DNA of 26,883 nt, taken from positions 1 through 26,883 of the forward strand of contig JAUMTV010000037.1 of assembly GCA_030531025.1 (NCBI GenBank). Direction: 5' to 3'. Source of the stretch: Turicibacter sp. (GTDB lineage: Bacteria > Bacillota > Bacilli > MOL361 > Turicibacteraceae). Both the position numbers and the translations under genes were made by a program. The notes under the pieces are model-generated. The model was not told the origin of the DNA, ran no database searches, and was given only the letters and a program-made list of their open reading frames with translations. How positions within the stretch are numbered: the stretch's first letter is position 1; every line of letters starts with the position of its first letter. Below, in pieces: positions 24,360-26,883 of the stretch.

Positions 24360-25241
24360 CTAATTGTTTTTGTAAGCCATTATTTCTTTTGCTAATTCAG
24401 ATTCTCCATAATTACCTACTATATTTTGATTTTTTAATAAAGTAGTTAAAGAAACTTTACCTATACCTTCATTTATATTATCTATAGTTGATATATTATT
24501 TTGAGAATATAAATTTAATATTGTTGTATCTACATTACTTTGTGTAGCTGCTACTAAATATTTATTCTTTTCTTTTAAACTATCTACTAATATTTTTTCT
24601 TTTATTTCAAATTTTTCTTTAGCATCTTTTCCAGTTAATTCTCCTAATAATACAACTGAATCAAAATCTTGATATTTATTTTCATTGATGCTATTAATTT
24701 TTATTACACCTAAATCTTCAAGAGCATGTAGTTGCTCATAAGCTTTGATATCACTTAAAGAATTTACTATGTATTTAACTACATCTTCTGATGATTTAAA
24801 AGTCATATTTAATTCCTTAGATAATTCTGTTAACTTTTCATTATCATTTACATTGTCTTTGATAATTATATTAAAAGCTAAAGTTCCATTAGAATTATTT
24901 ATAGCTTTTTCTATTTCTTCACTATAATCATGATTTTCGCTTGTAAGTATTATTCCTGTATTTTTATCTGTTAATACGTTTTGAGTTAATAGATTTATGT
25001 TTTTATTAACATATGATTTTACATCATTTATATTATTATTTAAATTTTCTATTTTTGATTGTAAAGTTTTATTCTTGTCCTTTAATGTATCAAATTCTGT
25101 ATTAAAGCTTTCTAATACCTCATTTTGTTGTTTTGCTAATTCTTGGTCATAATTCAAGTTGAAACCAACTAGTATACCTACTCCTAAAGCTACAAATATA
25201 GCACATATGGTTACTATATAGTACTTCATATTTATATTCAT
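24360..25241 (-). CDS. SteB/MctB-like membrane-anchored coiled-coil protein
   Basis: One N-terminal membrane anchor (about 6-27, with GVGILVGFNL), then a coiled coil (about 33-75, Glu/Lys/Asn rich) and an extracellular domain with strand-helix repeats. It matches the copper-transporter-named family of M. tuberculosis Rv1698 (MctB). The corynebacterial member, SteB, works with SteA in daughter-cell separation. Here it directly follows steA by 22 nt, the same pairing. I see no cysteine or histidine cluster suited to copper, so the envelope role is the better guess. It has 293 residues from ATG 25241 after GGAGG. Confidence 0.8.
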   Translation of the reverse strand: MNINMKYYIVTICAIFVALGVGILVGFNLNYDQELAKQQNEVLESFNTEFDTLKDKNKTLQSKIENLNNNINDVKSYVNKNINLLTQNVLTDKNTGIILTSENHDYSEEIEKAINNSNGTLAFNIIIKDNVNDNEKLTELSKELNMTFKSSEDVVKYIVNSLSDIKAYEQLHALEDLGVIKINSINENKYQDFDSVVLLGELTGKDAKEKFEIKEKILVDSLKEKNKYLVAATQSNVDTTILNLYSQNNISTIDNINEGIGKVSLTTLLKNQNIVGNYGESELAKEIMAYKNN

Positions 25242-25263
25242 ATTAATCCTCCTAATTTATATA

Positions 25264-26385
25264 TTACATATTTAATAGTAACTTTAATTTCAATTGCATT
25301 ATTCTAATAAACTGCTGAGCTGTTGGTGAAAAAGAGGTAACTATTAGGACTGGAAATAGAGCTGCAATTATTAATGCCCATACATATTTAATTTTTAATT
25401 TACTTTTATAAAGTAAATTTACACCTTTTGCATCTATTAATTTAGATCCTATTTTAAGCCTAACAAGAAATGTACTTGCCATACCTTTTCTTCCTTTTTC
25501 TAAAAAGTCAATCATATTTGAATGTGTTCCAACTGCAACAATAAGTTCTGCACCATATTCATATGCTGTTAACATTGCTATATCCTCACTAGTACCTGGA
25601 GCTGGAAATACTATAGCATCTAATCCTAAATCTTGAATTCTTTTTAATCCTGGTGCTCTACCATCTACATAAGCATGTACTACTATTTCTCCTGCCTTTT
25701 TTAGTGTTTCATCATTAACACTATCCATATCTCCAACTATTACATCTGGTATATATCCAAATTCAACTAGTGCATCAGCTCCACCATCAACACCAACTAA
25801 AACTGGTTTTACTTCTTCTATATAAGAAATTATTGTACTCAGATCTTCTTTATAATCCTGCCCTCTTACAACTACTAGAACATGTCTATCTTTATACTTT
25901 GTTTTCACTTTAGGAATTTCTACTTCTCCTAAGATAAAACCTTTTTCTTTTTTAGCATATTCTATAGTGTTATCGATAAATCTATCTAATTCTACAGACA
26001 TATTATCATAAGCTTCTTTAATCTTTACTGATACTTTTTCTTTATCAAGTACATTACCCTGTCCTAAAAGTTGTCCATCTCTATAGATTTGCCCATTGTT
26101 TACTTCTATTATTTGTCCTTCTTCTAAATTATCAAATAATTCTTGTCCAACATTATCTATAATTAAAATATTTTTATCTGTTAATATTCCTGGCCCTTTA
26201 TTGGGATATTTACCACTTATAGAAGGTGCTGCATTTATGACTAGTTTAACTTTACCCTCAACTAAAGAATTGGCAGCAACCTCATCTATATCCATATGAT
26301 TTATTACTGCAATTTCTCCACCTGTAAGCCTTTTTGCAAGCCTTTTAGTTTTTTTATCTACCTTTATAGGGGCTTCGACTCTCAT
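25264..26385 (-). CDS. steA: SteA-like protein with thiamin pyrophosphokinase-type domain
   Basis: A 373-residue protein: an N-terminal beta-rich part (1-140), a thiamin pyrophosphokinase-like catalytic domain (about 150-310, with GVDGGADALVEFGYIPDVIVGDMDS) and a C-terminal membrane segment (about 334-352). Family members act in septum splitting in corynebacteria, and they are not thiamin enzymes by current knowledge. The GDMDS stretch matches the TPPK nucleotide/metal site, so a nucleotide-derived ligand may be sensed. It heads the long operon. ATG 26385 follows GGAGG. Confidence 0.85.
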   Translation of the reverse strand: MRVEAPIKVDKKTKRLAKRLTGGEIAVINHMDIDEVAANSLVEGKVKLVINAAPSISGKYPNKGPGILTDKNILIIDNVGQELFDNLEEGQIIEVNNGQIYRDGQLLGQGNVLDKEKVSVKIKEAYDNMSVELDRFIDNTIEYAKKEKGFILGEVEIPKVKTKYKDRHVLVVVRGQDYKEDLSTIISYIEEVKPVLVGVDGGADALVEFGYIPDVIVGDMDSVNDETLKKAGEIVVHAYVDGRAPGLKRIQDLGLDAIVFPAPGTSEDIAMLTAYEYGAELIVAVGTHSNMIDFLEKGRKGMASTFLVRLKIGSKLIDAKGVNLLYKSKLKIKYVWALIIAALFPVLIVTSFSPTAQQFIRIMQLKLKLLLNM

Positions 26386-26421
26386 TTTCTAACCTCCGAT
26401 ATTTTATTAAAATCCTATAAC

Positions 26422-26430
26422 ATTATAACA
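26422..26430 (-). promoter_or_regulatory. Extended -10 promoter candidate for the steA operon
   Basis: TGTTATAAT on the minus strand (26430-26422) is a perfect extended -10 (TGnTATAAT), 37 bp before the steA ATG. The -35 is poor. The 8-bp unit TATAACAT is tandemly repeated here. Confidence 0.55.
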
Positions 26431-26484
26431 TTAATTAAGAACAAAGGAAATATTTTATAGTTTTATAAGTTATTATATGTTTTT

Positions 26485-26883
26485 TTATTTCTTAGTACCA
26501 AATTTTTGTATTCTTTGTACTTTATCTGACAATATATTTTTTTCATTTATCTCTGGGTTTTCTATTACTTCTACCAATAGATAATTAAGTATCTGTCCAA
26601 TTCTTTCATTTTTATATCCTAAGGATATAATATCGTTGCCATTTATTTTTAAATTTTTTATCGTGTAACATTCATTATTTTCTTCAATTTCATGTAATAT
26701 ATCTATAATTTTATTAAAATGTTTTTCATTATCATAAATTACCTTATTTATATCTAAATAGATTTTAAATAAATCTATATCTATCTTATTTAATATTTTT
26801 TTCACATTAATTTTATCTAGTTTTTCTACTTCAATTTTATTTATGCATTCTAAAAGTATCTTTTCTGTTTTTTTTATTTTTTT
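26485..26883 (-). CDS. cca: CCA tRNA nucleotidyltransferase, C-terminal part (runs off the right edge)
   Basis: The reading frame stays open to the window edge, so the internal GTG at 26805 is not the start. The visible 132 residues end with INGNDIISLGYKNERIGQILNYLLVEVIENP-type sequence. This is the conserved C-terminal tRNA-binding end of bacterial CCA-adding enzymes, which finish the 3' CCA of tRNAs. The catalytic head domain lies outside the window. No clear terminator separates it from steA. Confidence 0.8.
   Translation of the reverse strand, partial: KKIKKTEKILLECINKIEVEKLDKINVKKILNKIDIDLFKIYLDINKVIYDNEKHFNKIIDILHEIEENNECYTIKNLKINGNDIISLGYKNERIGQILNYLLVEVIENPEINEKNILSDKVQRIQKFGTKK

Noticed and set aside
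24360..25241. Copper transporter function for the MctB-family protein.
   Set aside because: It has one anchor and a coiled coil but no metal-binding cluster, and the SteA partner points to an envelope role instead.

Overview
The window comes from a low-GC, spore-forming Clostridia chromosome. Three things point to the Peptostreptococcaceae (relatives of Clostridioides difficile): strongly AT-biased codons, spore-formation genes (sigK, spoIIM), and a sigma-K that lacks the usual inhibitory pro-sequence. All genes but one are on the minus strand, so transcription mostly runs from right to left. I see no tRNA, rRNA, CRISPR array, IS element or prophage gene.

Right block (about 17.1-26.9 kb): the 3' end of a CCA-adding enzyme gene, then a long tightly packed operon. 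Its order is steA, steB/mctB-like, GT2 glycosyltransferase, MraY/WecA-like GT4 transferase, DUF3866, nudF, spoIIM, xerD-like, deoB, pdp, ending in a strong hairpin terminator at 17059-17098. The first half looks like an envelope or septation module. The second half is the conserved Firmicutes spoIIM-xerD-deoB neighbourhood plus nucleoside salvage.

Middle block (14.1-16.9 kb): mltG, trmR and a trhP1-like U32 gene, the same order as yrrL-yrrM-yrrN of Bacillus subtilis. It combines a murein lytic transglycosylase with enzymes that make 5-methoxyuridine at the tRNA wobble position. It has its own promoter upstream of mltG and a strong terminator at 14057-14087.

Fatty-acid block (3.9-13.9 kb): a complete type II fatty-acid synthesis operon, fabH-acpP-fabK-fabD-fabG-fabF-accB-fabZ-accC-accD-accA, followed by a MarR/FabT-like repressor gene. 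A good sigma-A promoter before fabH is overlapped by a FabT-type palindrome, and a second, nearly perfect one lies just downstream. The repressor gene has its own promoter with palindromes. A divergent FabK/nitronate-monooxygenase-like gene (2741-3796), the only plus-strand gene, shares a composite upstream motif with the acpP-fabH gap.

Left block (0.1-2.5 kb): a class B penicillin-binding protein gene followed by an uninterrupted sigK. A 13-bp inverted repeat brackets the sigK leader, with one arm covering its TTG start codon. The best candidates for undescribed biology are RNA-level: this sigK leader repeat, and a 20-bp hairpin that buries the spoIIM ribosome binding site. Also notable are an XerD-like protein with two altered catalytic positions, a TrhP1-like protein missing expected Fe-S cysteines, and the SteA-SteB-glycosyltransferase module.
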